A stretch of 38,260 nt of DNA from Sphingomonas hankookensis (GCF_001619955.1 NZ_LQQO01000017.1:1-38260); one strand, 5' to 3'; shown: positions 14,480 through 23,342, counted from the stretch's first letter. Notes: generated by a model from the sequence alone, not told the origin. Made by a program: numbers and translations.

Positions 14480-14504
14480 AACGACCAGGCACGAAAAGGT
14501 TTCC
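14480..14504 (-). promoter_or_regulatory. Candidate EcfG promoter of the Pro/Ala-rich gene
   Basis: Minus strand GGAAA (14504-14500), 16 bp, CGTT (14483-14480), against the EcfG consensus GGAAC-N16/17-CGTT. One mismatch. It predicts a leader of about 37 nt. Its position between the phoB stop and the next gene suggests that the gene is transcribed separately from the Pho operon. Confidence 0.5.
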
Positions 14505-14514
14505 GCGCAAGTTT

Positions 14515-15207
14515 TCAGCCTGTCGCGTCCAGAGCATAGCCCGCCGAGCGGACGGTACGGATAATATCGGGCCGGTCGCCGACATTGATCGCCTTGCGCA
14601 GGCGGCGGATATGTACGTCGACCGTGCGCGATTCGATGTCCGAATCATGGCCCCACACCGCATCGAGCAGCCGTTCGCGCGAGAAAACCCAGCCGGGATG
14701 TTCGAGGAAGTGTTTGAGAAGGCGGAATTCCGTCGGCCCCAACGGCACGACTTCGCCGCCGCGCCGCACGCGGTGGCCGACCGTGTCCATCTCGATATCG
14801 GCATAGCTCAGCGCCTCGCCGGCCAGCGCCGGGCGGACGCGGCGCAGGACCGCATTGACGCGGGCGACCAGTTCGCGCGGGGAGAAGGGCTTGGTGACAT
14901 AATCGTCGGCACCGGTTTCGAGGCCGCGCACGCGATCCTCTTCCTCGCCGCGCGCGGTCAGCATGATGATCGGCACATTCTGCGTCTCGGCCTGGCGGCG
15001 CAGCTGGCGGCAGACTTCGATCCCCGACAGCCCTTCGACCATCCAGTCGAGCAGGACGATGTCGGGTGTCGCCTCGCGCGCGAGCAGCAGTGCCTCCTCG
15101 CCCTCATGGGTGCGGACGACCTCGAAATCCTCACGCTGGAAGTGGAAGGCGATCAATTCGGCCAGCGCCGCATCGTCTTCCAGCAGCAACATCCGTGCCT
15201 TGCTCAT
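14515..15207 (-). CDS. phoB: PhoB, phosphate regulon response regulator
   Basis: An OmpR-family response regulator of 230 residues. The receiver domain (1-120) has acidic pocket Glu10-Asp11-Asp12, phospho-acceptor Asp54 in LLDWM, Thr84 and Lys106 in VTKPFSPREL. The C-terminal winged helix (about 130-228) contains LGPTEFRLLKHFLEHPG and TVDVHIRRLRKAI, as in PhoB. Last gene of the phoR-pstSCAB-phoU-phoB run, 2 nt after phoU. It should bind the Pho-box repeats near the end of phoR. Confidence 0.96.
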   Translation of the reverse strand: MSKARMLLLEDDAALAELIAFHFQREDFEVVRTHEGEEALLLAREATPDIVLLDWMVEGLSGIEVCRQLRRQAETQNVPIIMLTARGEEEDRVRGLETGADDYVTKPFSPRELVARVNAVLRRVRPALAGEALSYADIEMDTVGHRVRRGGEVVPLGPTEFRLLKHFLEHPGWVFSRERLLDAVWGHDSDIESRTVDVHIRRLRKAINVGDRPDIIRTVRSAGYALDATG

Positions 15208-15209
15208 GA

Positions 15210-15911
15210 TTATCCTGCGAAGTCCGAGGTTTCACGTTCCGCCATCGTCTGCCCGGTGGCGGCGAAATAGACCATTTCGGCGACGTTGGTCGCATGGTCG
15301 CCGATGCGTTCGAGATTCTTGGCAACGAACAGCAGGTGCGCGACCTGGCTGATCGTCTTGGGATTTTCGACCATATAGGTCACCAGCACGCGGAAGATGC
15401 TGTTGTAATAATCGTCTAGCGCGCTGTCGCGCTTGCAGATCTCGACCGCCGCCTGCGGGTCGCGCGCCGAAAAGGCGTCGAGCACGTCATGCACCATGTC
15501 CGATGCCAGCTGGGCCATGGCCGGCAGGATGCTTAAGGGTTCGATGCGCGGTTCGTGGGTTTCGCCATGGATCGATGCGACCCGCTTGGCGATGTTCTTG
15601 GCATAGTCGCCGATGCGTTCGATGACGGCGGCGATCTTGAGCGCCGCGACCACTTCGCGCAGGTCGTCAGCCATCGGCGCGCGGAGCGCGATGACACGGA
15701 CGGTCAGCTTCTCGACCTCCGCCTCGATCGCGTCGATCGCCTTGTCCTTGGCACGCACTTCCTTGGCGAGCGCCGGATCGTTGCGGGTCAGCGCCAGCAT
15801 CGCGTCGCTGATCGCCTGTTCCGCCAGGCCGCCCATCTGCGAAATCAGCGCGCGCAGATGGCCGATGTCGCGATCGAACGCCTTGACCGTATGTTCGTGG
15901 CCCGTCGTCAT
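15210..15911 (-). CDS. phoU: PhoU, phosphate signalling regulator
   Basis: A 233-residue all-helical protein with two tandem PhoU domains (about 20-110 and 120-210). Each ends in an ER-x-GD-x-A/T-N metal-site motif: ERIGDYAKNIAKR and ERIGDHATNVAEM. PhoU links PstB activity to PhoR and represses the regulon when phosphate is high. ATG 15911 is preceded by GGAGG. It lies 10 nt after pstB. Confidence 0.96.
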   Translation of the reverse strand: MTTGHEHTVKAFDRDIGHLRALISQMGGLAEQAISDAMLALTRNDPALAKEVRAKDKAIDAIEAEVEKLTVRVIALRAPMADDLREVVAALKIAAVIERIGDYAKNIAKRVASIHGETHEPRIEPLSILPAMAQLASDMVHDVLDAFSARDPQAAVEICKRDSALDDYYNSIFRVLVTYMVENPKTISQVAHLLFVAKNLERIGDHATNVAEMVYFAATGQTMAERETSDFAG

Positions 15912-15921
15912 CTCGCCTCCC

Positions 15922-16704
15922 TCAACCATAACGCCCGGTGATATAGTCTTTTGTGCGCTCCTGGCGGGGGTTGGTAAAGATGTCCGAGGTCCGGCCATAT
16001 TCGACCAACGTGCCGAGGTGGAAGAAGGCGGTCCGCTGCGACACGCGCGCGGCCTGCTGCATGTTGTGGGTGACGATCGCGATGGCATAGCGCCCGCGCA
16101 GTTCGTGGATCAGCTCCTCGATTTTCGCCGTCGCGATCGGGTCGAGCGCGCTGCACGGCTCGTCCATCAGGATCACTTCCGGATCGACCGCGATGGCCCT
16201 TGCGATGCACAATCGCTGTTGCTGACCGCCCGACAGTGCGGTGCCGCTGTCGGTCAGGCGGTCCTTCACCTCGTTCCAGAGCCCCGCGCGGGTTAGCGAG
16301 CGTTCGACGATCCCGTCCATATCGCCCTTCGACGCGGCGAGGCCGTGGATGCGCGGGCCATAGGCCACGTTTTCATAGATCGACTTGGGGAAGGGGTTCG
16401 GCTTCTGGAACACCATGCCGACCCGCGCACGCAGCTGAACCACGTCCATCGCGGGGGAATAGATATCCTCGCCATCCAGCCGGATGTCGCCGGTGACGCG
16501 CGCCGACGACACGGTGTCGTTCATCCGGTTCATCGTGCGCAGGAAGGTCGACTTGCCGCAGCCCGACGGACCGATAAAGGCCGTCACATGCTCCATGTCG
16601 ATGTCGATCGACACGTCCTTGATCGCCTGTTTCTGGCCATAGAACACGTCGACGCCGCGCGCCGACAGTTTCGGGGTCGCGTTGTTGAGTTGGGTGTCGG
16701 TCAT
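15922..16704 (-). CDS. pstB: PstB, phosphate ABC transporter ATPase
   Basis: The 260-residue ATPase of the high-affinity phosphate importer. Walker [10 protein letters not shown] (45-53), Q-loop Gln100 in VFQKPNPF, signature LSGGQQQRL (157-165), Walker B VILMDEP (177-183) and switch His213 are all present. The ORF is open far upstream, but the extra part is only a shadow of pstA. ATG 16704 overlaps the pstA stop (TAATG), and [13 protein letters not shown] is a normal N-terminus. Confidence 0.97.
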   Translation of the reverse strand: MTDTQLNNATPKLSARGVDVFYGQKQAIKDVSIDIDMEHVTAFIGPSGCGKSTFLRTMNRMNDTVSSARVTGDIRLDGEDIYSPAMDVVQLRARVGMVFQKPNPFPKSIYENVAYGPRIHGLAASKGDMDGIVERSLTRAGLWNEVKDRLTDSGTALSGGQQQRLCIARAIAVDPEVILMDEPCSALDPIATAKIEELIHELRGRYAIAIVTHNMQQAARVSQRTAFFHLGTLVEYGRTSDIFTNPRQERTKDYITGRYG

Positions 16705-18002
16705 TACCAGCGGGTCTCGAAGCGATTGCGGAGATAGATGGCGAGCGCGTTCATCGCGAGGAGGAACGCCAGCAGCACGAGGATCGCGGCGCTGGTCTTT
16801 TCGATGAAGCCGCGGCTGACCTGATCGGACCACAGGAAGATCTGCACCGGCAGCACGGTTGCGGGATCGGCGAACCCCTGCGGCGGCTGGCTGATAAAGG
16901 CGCGCATGCCGATCATCAGCAGCGGTGCGGTTTCGCCCAGCGCGCGGGCCATGCCGATGATGGTGCCGGTCAGGATGCCGGGCAGGGCGAGCGGCAGGAC
17001 ATGGTGGAACACCACCTGCACCTTCGACGCGCCGATGCCGAGCGCGGCGTCGCGGATCGACGGCGGCACCGCCTTGATCGCGTTGCGCCCGGCGATGACG
17101 ATGACCGGCATGATCATCAGCGCGAGCGTGAGCCCGCCGACGATCGGCGCGGAGCGCGGCAGGTTGAGCGTGCCGAGGAACACGGCAAGGCCGAGCAGGC
17201 CGAAGATGATCGAGGGCACGGCGGCGAGGTTGTTGATCGACACCTCGATCAGGTCGGTCCACCGGTTGCGGGGGGCGTATTCCTCCAGATAGAGCGCCGA
17301 CAGCGTGCCGACCGGAAAGGCGATCAGCAGCGTGACGAGCATCGTCATCAGCGAGCCCTTGAGCGCGCCCCAGATGCCGACGGCGGTCGGATCGGTCGAA
17401 TCGGCCGATCTGAAGAAGTCGGTGTTGAACCCGGTCGAGATGGTGCCGGCTCGCTCCAGCCGGGCGACCAGCGCCTCGTCCGCCGGCTCGCCATCGGCCT
17501 TGGCCGCTTCCTCGATCCCCGGCGCGGCGGGAACGGGGATCCTGACCTTTTGCGACAGGATCGACGGATCGGCCTTGATCGCGTCGCGCACCGTCAGCCA
17601 CGCGCTGTCGGAGATGACGCGGTTCTCCTCGCCGAACGCGGCAGCCGCCGCACCGTTGACGGTGTTTTCGAGGCCCGCGCCGGCCAGCGCCAGATCGGCA
17701 CCGCGCGTCTTCAGCTGCGCGCGGTCGACTTCTAGTCCCGCCGACGGAAAATCGATCGGCAGCGTGACCAAGGTCCGCTGAAACCCGCCGATCCCGCTCA
17801 TCAACATGGTGACGAGCAGGAAGGCGAGGAACCCGCCCGACAGCACGACGGCGGCAAGGCCGAAGAAGCGGAAGCGGCGTTCGGCGGCATAGCGGCGACG
17901 GATGCGCTTCTGCATCGCGCCCGTTTTCCAGTCGGTCGGCACGCGTTCGGGCACGTCCCGCTCGATCGCAGGCGATCCGGCGACGTTGGCAGGACTATTC
18001 AT
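16704..18002 (-). CDS. pstA: PstA, phosphate ABC transporter permease (with DUF3333-type N-terminus)
   Basis: A 432-residue inner-membrane permease, much longer than the 296 residues of E. coli PstA. A cytoplasmic basic N-terminus ([17 protein letters not shown]) and a first membrane segment precede about 130 mostly periplasmic residues, the DUF3333-type extension. The permease core starts near residue 220 ([28 protein letters not shown]) and contains the EAA-like loop [25 protein letters not shown]. It overlaps pstC by 8 nt. Confidence 0.95.
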   Translation of the reverse strand: MNSPANVAGSPAIERDVPERVPTDWKTGAMQKRIRRRYAAERRFRFFGLAAVVLSGGFLAFLLVTMLMSGIGGFQRTLVTLPIDFPSAGLEVDRAQLKTRGADLALAGAGLENTVNGAAAAAFGEENRVISDSAWLTVRDAIKADPSILSQKVRIPVPAAPGIEEAAKADGEPADEALVARLERAGTISTGFNTDFFRSADSTDPTAVGIWGALKGSLMTMLVTLLIAFPVGTLSALYLEEYAPRNRWTDLIEVSINNLAAVPSIIFGLLGLAVFLGTLNLPRSAPIVGGLTLALMIMPVIVIAGRNAIKAVPPSIRDAALGIGASKVQVVFHHVLPLALPGILTGTIIGMARALGETAPLLMIGMRAFISQPPQGFADPATVLPVQIFLWSDQVSRGFIEKTSAAILVLLAFLLAMNALAIYLRNRFETRW

Positions 18003-19377
18003 AGGCTTCCCGGTAGCGTTTCACGACGCGCAGCGCGACGACGTTGAGAAGGAAGGTGATCGCGAACAAGGTCAGGCCGAGCGCGAAGGCGGCGAGCGTC
18101 TTCGGGCTGTCGAACTCGGCCTCGCCGGTCAGCAGGTCGACGATCTGCTTGGTGACGGTGGTCGCGCTTTCGAACGGGTTGAGCGTAATCGACGCCGCGC
18201 CCGACGCGGCCATGACGACGATCATCGTCTCACCGATCGCTCTGGAGACGGCGAGCAGCACGCCCGCGACGACGCCGGGGAGCGCGGCGGGGAGCAGGAC
18301 CTTGCCGATCGTCTCGCTGGTGGTGGCGCCCATCGCCAGGCTGCCGTCGCGCATCGATTGCGGCACGGCGGCGATCGAATCGTCGGCCATGGACGACACG
18401 AACGGGATGATCATCACCCCCATGACAAGGCCGGCGGCGAGCGCGCTTTCCGAACTGGCGAACGGCATGCCGAGCATGACGGCGAGGTCGCGGATCGCCG
18501 GACCGACGGTCAGCGCGGCGAAATAGCCATAGACCACGGTCGGCACGCCGGCGAGAATTTCGAGGATCGGCTTCATCCACTTGCGCACCGCCGGCCTGGC
18601 ATATTGCGTCAGGTAGATCGCGCTCATCAGCCCGAACGGGATGGCGACGATCATCGCGATCACCGCGCCGATGAAGAAGGTGCCCCAGAATAGCGGCACC
18701 GCGCCCAATGTCGCCCCCGGATCGGACGAGCGGATGACCTGCGGGCTCCAGTTGGTGCCGAACAGGAAGTCGGTGACCGGCACGATGCGGAAGAAGCGCC
18801 AGCTTTCGATCACCAGCGACAGGAAGATGCCGAGCGTGGTCAGGATCGCGATCAGCGACGCGACCAGTAGCGCCAGCATCACCGCGCGTTCGACCTGCGT
18901 CCGCGCGCGATAATCGGGTCGGATGCGGGTAAAGGCGAAGGCGCCGCCGGCAAAGGCGAGCAGGATGGCGAGCGCGGTGCCGATCCAGTCGTAGCGGCTT
19001 TGCGCGGCGGCATAGGCAGGCGCCAGCGCTTCGGCTTGGCTGTTGAACGCGCCATAGGCATTACCGAGCGCCAGCGAGCGCGCCTCCGCCAGGATCGCCG
19101 AGCGTTCGAAGCCGGGGCCGGGCAGCCCGGCGGCGGCGGGCGCCTGCAGCACCGCATCGCGCACCAGCGCAGGCGACACCGCGCTCCAGATGCTGAGGAA
19201 CAGCAGGGCAGGGGCCGCGATCCAGATCGCCATGTGCCAGCCATGCTGGCTGGGCAGCGAATTGGGCCGGTCCGCAGCGGTCGCGGGCTTGGCGAAACGG
19301 GCGGCGCGGGCGCGCGCGACCATCCAGCCGATGCCGCCGAACCCCAGCATCAGCAGGATCAGGGTAAAGCCGTGCAT
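17995..19377 (-). CDS. pstC: PstC, phosphate ABC transporter permease (enlarged N-terminal part)
   Basis: A 460-residue permease, against about 319 in E. coli. Two N-terminal membrane segments and a periplasmic loop (about 60-150), like the extension annotated in alphaproteobacterial PstC, precede the core. The core contains PFGLMSAIYLTQYA and GSLAMGATTSETIGKVLLPAALPGV. I start at ATG 19377 (MHGFTLILLMLGF), which overlaps the pstS stop (ATGA). The longer open frame upstream is antisense-like shadow of pstS. Confidence 0.95.
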   Translation of the reverse strand: MHGFTLILLMLGFGGIGWMVARARAARFAKPATAADRPNSLPSQHGWHMAIWIAAPALLFLSIWSAVSPALVRDAVLQAPAAAGLPGPGFERSAILAEARSLALGNAYGAFNSQAEALAPAYAAAQSRYDWIGTALAILLAFAGGAFAFTRIRPDYRARTQVERAVMLALLVASLIAILTTLGIFLSLVIESWRFFRIVPVTDFLFGTNWSPQVIRSSDPGATLGAVPLFWGTFFIGAVIAMIVAIPFGLMSAIYLTQYARPAVRKWMKPILEILAGVPTVVYGYFAALTVGPAIRDLAVMLGMPFASSESALAAGLVMGVMIIPFVSSMADDSIAAVPQSMRDGSLAMGATTSETIGKVLLPAALPGVVAGVLLAVSRAIGETMIVVMAASGAASITLNPFESATTVTKQIVDLLTGEAEFDSPKTLAAFALGLTLFAITFLLNVVALRVVKRYREAYE

Positions 19378-20408
19378 CAGTGCAACCCCGCCGGGTTCAT
19401 CGGCGTCTGGTCCTTGATCTCGGCCGCCGATTCGGCGCGGACGGTGGCAGGGGCGGCGATCATGCCGCGCCGGGTCAGCGGCCCGCCCGGGTCCCACGAC
19501 TTCGCATAGGCGGCGAGGAAGTCGTTCATGCCCGGCACCGGTTTGATGTGCGCCTTCTTGACATAGATGAACAGCGGTCGCGCACCGGGATAGCTGCCGT
19601 CGGCGATGCTGTCATAGGTCGGCACGATCCCGTCGATCGGCACGCCATGCAGCCGCGACTTGTTTTCCTCCAGATAGGAATAGCCGAAGATGCCGACCGC
19701 ATTGGGGTTGGTCGACAGGTTCTGCACGATCAGATTGTCGTTCTCGCCCTTGTCGACATAGGCCGCGTCCTCGCGGATGCGGGTGCAGATATCCTCGTAG
19801 CGATCCTTGTCGCTGTCCTTGAGCTTCTTCACCTCGGGCATCGCCGCTTCGCAGGCCGGGACCATGATGAGTTCGACCAGCGCGTCGCGCGTGCCGCTGG
19901 TGGCCGGCGGGCCGAAGAACTGGATCGGGATGGCGGGCAGCGCCGGGTTGATCTCGTTCCACATCCGCGCCTTGTTCGGCTTGCCCAGCGGATTGGCCGA
20001 CAACGCCATATAGACGTCGCGCTTGCTAAGCTTCAGCTTCGGCCCATTGTTCGATTCGGCCAGCGCCACGCCGTCGACGCCGACCTGCACCTCCATGATG
20101 TCCTTCACGCCATGCGCGACGCAGCTGGCATATTCCGACTTCTTCAACCGGCGCGACGCGTCGAGAATGTCGGGATGCTGCGGGCCGACCCCGGCGCAGA
20201 ACAGCGCCGCGCCCGCACCGGTGCCGGTCGATTCGACCAGCGGCGCGCGCAGGTCGGGGTTCGCGTTCACCAGCATTTCGGCGACCGCGGTGGTGAAGGG
20301 ATAGACGGTCGACGATCCGACGACGCGGATATGGTCGCGCGACGTCTGCGGCTCGCACGCGGTGAGCGCGAGGCCGAGGGCCAGGACGGACGCGATCCGG
20401 CGGGTCAT
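19377..20408 (-). CDS. pstS: PstS, periplasmic phosphate-binding lipoprotein
   Basis: A 343-residue solute-binding protein. The signal peptide ends in lipobox LTAC (Cys18), so it is probably lipid-anchored. Phosphate-site motifs are VVGSSTVYPFT (about 29-39) and ESTGTGAGAALFC (about 58-70), with PATSGTRDALVE later. I use ATG 20408 because it gives a compact lipoprotein signal (TRRIASVLALGLALTAC). Starts at 20441 or 20471 are in frame, but the latter falls inside the Pho-box repeats. Confidence 0.94.
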   Translation of the reverse strand: MTRRIASVLALGLALTACEPQTSRDHIRVVGSSTVYPFTTAVAEMLVNANPDLRAPLVESTGTGAGAALFCAGVGPQHPDILDASRRLKKSEYASCVAHGVKDIMEVQVGVDGVALAESNNGPKLKLSKRDVYMALSANPLGKPNKARMWNEINPALPAIPIQFFGPPATSGTRDALVELIMVPACEAAMPEVKKLKDSDKDRYEDICTRIREDAAYVDKGENDNLIVQNLSTNPNAVGIFGYSYLEENKSRLHGVPIDGIVPTYDSIADGSYPGARPLFIYVKKAHIKPVPGMNDFLAAYAKSWDPGGPLTRRGMIAAPATVRAESAAEIKDQTPMNPAGLH

Positions 20409-20463
20409 GCGGTTCCAGTTTCCATGGGCGTTGACGGTCATTCGCGACGCTCGGCGGTGCCAT

Positions 20464-20492
20464 GTTACCATGGCGTTACGCCTTTATGACAC
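20464..20492 (-). promoter_or_regulatory. Pho box: three PhoB half-sites overlapping the end of phoR
   Basis: On the minus strand, GTGTCAT-AAAG-GCGTAAC-GCCA-TGGTAAC gives three 7-bp half-sites at an exact 11-bp period, matching the PhoB consensus CTGTCAT repeated every 11 bp. The first half-site overlaps the last codons of phoR, and the middle one contains its TAA stop. The array ends 55 nt before the pstS start, which fits an internal PhoB-activated promoter for pstSCAB-phoU-phoB. Confidence 0.78.
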
Positions 20493-21678
20493 CGTGGAGG
20501 GGCAGCAGCACGGAAACCGTCGTGCCGTCGCCCACCACGCTGCCGATATCGAGCCGGCCGCGATGCCGTTCGACGATATGCTTGACGATGGCAAGGCCGA
20601 GGCCGGTGCCGCCCAGCGCCCGGCTGCGCCCTGAATCGACACGGTAAAATCGCTCGGTCAGCCGCGGCAGATGCTCGATTGCGACCCCCTCGCCATGATC
20701 GCGCACCACCAGCGCCGCCATGGTATCGCGCGCGGTCAGGCTTATTTCGACCGGCGTGCCGGCGCGGCCATATTTCATCGCATTGCCCATGACGTTGTGC
20801 AGCAGCTGCGACAATTGCGCCCGGTCGCCGATCACGGTCACATCGGGGGCGACCGACAGCACGATGTCGGCACCGCGCGTCGGGTTGGTCGCGGCCAGTT
20901 CGCCCTGCACCGCCGGCACCATCGCCGACAGGTCGACCGCCTGGTCGGGCGGGCGGTATTTCTCCGCCTCGATCCGGCTCAAGGAGATCAGGTCGTCGAT
21001 CAGCCGCTGCATCCGCCGCGCTTCGTCGTTCATGACCTTCAGGAAGCGTTCGCGCACGGCCGGGTCTTCCCCCGCCTCGTCGCGCAAGGTTTCGATGAAG
21101 CCCAGCAGCGAGGCGAGCGGGGTGCGCAGTTCGTGGCTGGCATTGGCGACGAAATCGACTCGCATCTTTTCGGTCGCGCGGTTGCCGGTACGGTCGACCA
21201 GATGGACGAGCCGGCGGTCGTCGGCGAGCGGGCGGACCCGCATCTCCCAGCTCTGGTCGCGCGCGCCAAGCCCCACCAGCCCGACCGGTTCCCGATCGTC
21301 GCGCGTGCCTAACAGCCGCTCGGCCGCCGCGGGGTGGCGGATGGCGAGGCGGACGTCGCCGCCGACGACATGCTGGCCGAGCAGCGAGAGCGCGGCGGGG
21401 TTCGCCGCCTCGACATGGCCGCGCGCGATCACCAGGATCGGTTCGTCGACCGCATCGATCGCCGCCTGGGTCGCGGCGACGACATGCTGGCGCGCGGTAT
21501 CGGGCGATTCGCTGGTGCCGCGTTCGGGCGGGTGCAGCCCGGCGACGAGCACGGCGGCGACCGCGCCGACCGCCACGACCGCGCTGGCATTGATCCCGGC
21601 ACCCAGCAGCAGCGCCAGCAGGGCGACGCCGATCGCGATGGCGAGGGCGAGGGGCAGGCGGGGGCCGAATTCGTCCAT
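20476..21678 (-). CDS. phoR: PhoR, phosphate regulon sensor histidine kinase
   Basis: A 400-residue inner-membrane histidine kinase. Two N-terminal membrane segments (about 8-48) without a large periplasmic loop are typical of PhoR. A PAS-like region (about 70-165) is followed by the HisKA box with His182 in NASHELRTPL. The HATPase_c domain has N-box NVMGNAMKYG, G1 RDHGEGV and G2 GGTGLGLAIVK. It should phosphorylate PhoB under phosphate starvation. First gene of the operon; its 3' end carries the Pho box of pstS. Confidence 0.95.
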   Translation of the reverse strand: MDEFGPRLPLALAIAIGVALLALLLGAGINASAVVAVGAVAAVLVAGLHPPERGTSESPDTARQHVVAATQAAIDAVDEPILVIARGHVEAANPAALSLLGQHVVGGDVRLAIRHPAAAERLLGTRDDREPVGLVGLGARDQSWEMRVRPLADDRRLVHLVDRTGNRATEKMRVDFVANASHELRTPLASLLGFIETLRDEAGEDPAVRERFLKVMNDEARRMQRLIDDLISLSRIEAEKYRPPDQAVDLSAMVPAVQGELAATNPTRGADIVLSVAPDVTVIGDRAQLSQLLHNVMGNAMKYGRAGTPVEISLTARDTMAALVVRDHGEGVAIEHLPRLTERFYRVDSGRSRALGGTGLGLAIVKHIVERHRGRLDIGSVVGDGTTVSVLLPLHGVIKA

Positions 21679-21744
21679 CGCCCCCGATTAGGCGGAAGTG
21701 ACGATCAAGGCCAGAGGGAGCGGCGTGCCCCGCGATCGGACAGG

Positions 21745-21773
21745 TTAACCCTCTTTGCGATTGCGAATTATGC
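21745..21773 (+). promoter_or_regulatory. Weak candidate promoter of the HprK-related cassette
   Basis: TTAACC (21745-21750), 17 bp, TTATGC (21768-21773) in the 116-bp gap between the divergent phoR and the Tat-signal gene. Each hexamer matches consensus poorly, so this is only the best placement I could see. Confidence 0.25.
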
Positions 21774-21794
21774 CGGGTTGGGGAAGATGGCGCG

Positions 21795-22190
21795 ATGACC
21801 GACGCTCCCACCCCTTCGCCCGATGGCAGGCTCGCGCGGCGCACGCTGCTGATCGGCGCGGCGAGCGCGTCGGCGGTAGTGTCGATCCGTCCGGCGCTGG
21901 CACAGACCCAGGCGTCGATCATGACCTGCGAAATCCCGATCCCCGACCGCGCGCGCGCCGGGCAGATGATCGCCGCCGACGGACAGGTCGTCGCCCCCGG
22001 CACGCCCGGCGCCTTTCCCGGCGCCAACCGCCCCTTCACCGGCGAACAGGTGAAGCTGGCGATGAAGGGGCAGAATTTGCCCGGCACCGATGGCGATACG
22101 ACCCGCGCCTATCTGAAATATGTCCAGCGGTTGCAGAACGGGACCAGCGGCTTCACCTGCTTCGCCTCGCTCCAGATGCCGCGCGGCTGA
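21795..22190 (+). CDS. Tat-signal small exported protein of the HprK-related cassette
   Basis: A 131-residue protein of unknown function. The N-terminus has a twin-arginine signal (LARRTLLIGAASASAVVSI, Arg15-Arg16) with likely cleavage after ALA (residue 36). The mature part of about 95 residues has exactly two cysteines, Cys45 in MTCEIPIPD and Cys122 in GFTCFAS, well placed for a disulfide, and a Gly/Pro-rich middle. I recognise no named domain. It lies 7 nt ahead of the PqqD-like gene with no terminator between, so it is probably co-transcribed, and could be the target or partner of the cassette. Confidence 0.75.
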   Translation: MTDAPTPSPDGRLARRTLLIGAASASAVVSIRPALAQTQASIMTCEIPIPDRARAGQMIAADGQVVAPGTPGAFPGANRPFTGEQVKLAMKGQNLPGTDGDTTRAYLKYVQRLQNGTSGFTCFASLQMPRG

Positions 22191-22197
22191 CGCTTCC

Positions 22198-22482
22198 ATG
22201 CCGGCACGCTATCGCGCGCCGCCGCCGGCTGCTCTCCGGGTCGTCGCGCTCGATACGCTCAGCGCCGTCTATCACCGCGCATCGGGCCAGACCCATGTCG
22301 TCGCGCCGCCGGTGCCCGAACTGCTCGATCTGCTGGCCGACCGGGCAATGACTGCCGACGAACTGCTGGCGGCGCTGGCCGAGCGGTTCGACCTGCCCGA
22401 TGGCGATGCGGCGGCACTGACCGCGCGGCTGGACGAACTGGTCGATACCGGACTGGCCGAACGCTTGGACCAACCGGCGTGA
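22198..22482 (+). CDS. PqqD-family protein of an HPr-rel-A type system
   Basis: A 94-residue winged-helix protein resembling PqqD and RiPP recognition elements: RVVALDTLSAVYHRASGQTHVVAPPVPELLDLL (split here as two beta strands and helix 1, residues about 14-46), then AMTADELLAALAERFDLPDGDAAALTARLDELVDTGLAE. PqqD-like domains bind leader peptides and hand them to modifying enzymes. The adjacent HprK-related kinase places it in the family annotated as HPr-rel-A system PqqD. ATG 22198 is used; its stop overlaps the kinase GTG start (GTGA). Confidence 0.82.
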   Translation: MPARYRAPPPAALRVVALDTLSAVYHRASGQTHVVAPPVPELLDLLADRAMTADELLAALAERFDLPDGDAAALTARLDELVDTGLAERLDQPA

Positions 22483-23342
22483 GGCACGTTGCGACGCTGC
22501 GCATCGGCCCCATAGGCTTTCGCATCGGCAGCGACTGGCGCGGCCCGGTCGACCAGTTGCGTGACCTGTATCGCGACTATCCCCGGCCCGAGGACGGCAT
22601 CGCCGATTTCAACGTCCGCCTGTTCGCCGCGCGACCGTGGCGGCGGTTCGTGCGCCCATCGGTGATGATCGGCGGCGATTTCACCATCCCCGATGCCGCG
22701 CCGCTGCCGCTGCGCCAAGGGCTGCTGGCGGCCGAGATGGGGATGAATTTGCAGATGGCGCTGGCGCAGCGCCGCTATCTGCTGCTCCACGCCTCGGCGG
22801 TCGAGCGCGACGGGCGGGCGCTGCTGATGACCGGCGAATCGGGTGCGGGCAAGTCGACGCTGGCGGCGCTGCTGATGACGCGCGGCTGGCGGTTGATGGG
22901 CGACGAGTTCGCGCTGCTCGATCCGGCGACCGGACTGGTCCATGCCTTTCCCAGGCTCATCAGCCTGAAGAATCAGGCGATCGGGGTGATGGAACGCGCG
23001 GCACCCGCCGGCCGGTTCGGCCCGCTGCTGGCGGGCACGCCGAAGGGGGACATTCGCCACCTCGTTCCCGATGCCGCCGCTATCGCCGCGATGGATCGCC
23101 CCGCCGTCCCTGCTTTGCTGCTGTTCCCGACCTTCGGACAGGCGGAGGCGGTGCGGCCGGTCGAGGCGGCCGAAACCTTCGTGCGGCTGACCCAGGCATC
23201 GACCAACTATGTCGCGATGGGCGAGCGCGGGTTCGATGCGCTGACCGGCCTGGTCGGGCGAATGCCGGTGCGGGCGATCGACTATCCCGATACCGACACC
23301 GCGCTGGCGCTGGTGGAGGGGCTGTGGGGGAAACTGGCATGA
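22479..23342 (+). CDS. HprK-related kinase A
   Basis: A 287-residue protein related to the C-terminal kinase domain of HPr kinase/phosphorylase. LLHASAVERDG (102-112) resembles the strand before the P-loop of HprK. Walker A is GESGAGKS (119-126), and RGWRLMGDEFALLD (135-148) matches the HprK segment with acidic residues Asp142/Glu143. The capsule P-loop family signature of HprK that carries the HPr-binding C-terminal part is not obvious, and no HPr gene is near, so the substrate is likely different. GTG start 22479. Coupled to both neighbours by 4-nt overlaps. Confidence 0.85.
   Translation: MRHVATLRIGPIGFRIGSDWRGPVDQLRDLYRDYPRPEDGIADFNVRLFAARPWRRFVRPSVMIGGDFTIPDAAPLPLRQGLLAAEMGMNLQMALAQRRYLLLHASAVERDGRALLMTGESGAGKSTLAALLMTRGWRLMGDEFALLDPATGLVHAFPRLISLKNQAIGVMERAAPAGRFGPLLAGTPKGDIRHLVPDAAAIAAMDRPAVPALLLFPTFGQAEAVRPVEAAETFVRLTQASTNYVAMGERGFDALTGLVGRMPVRAIDYPDTDTALALVEGLWGKLA

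Noticed and set aside
16705..17601. Upstream extension of the pstB frame
   Set aside because: It reads pstA in another frame. The TAATG overlap and the normal PstB N-terminus set the start at 16704.
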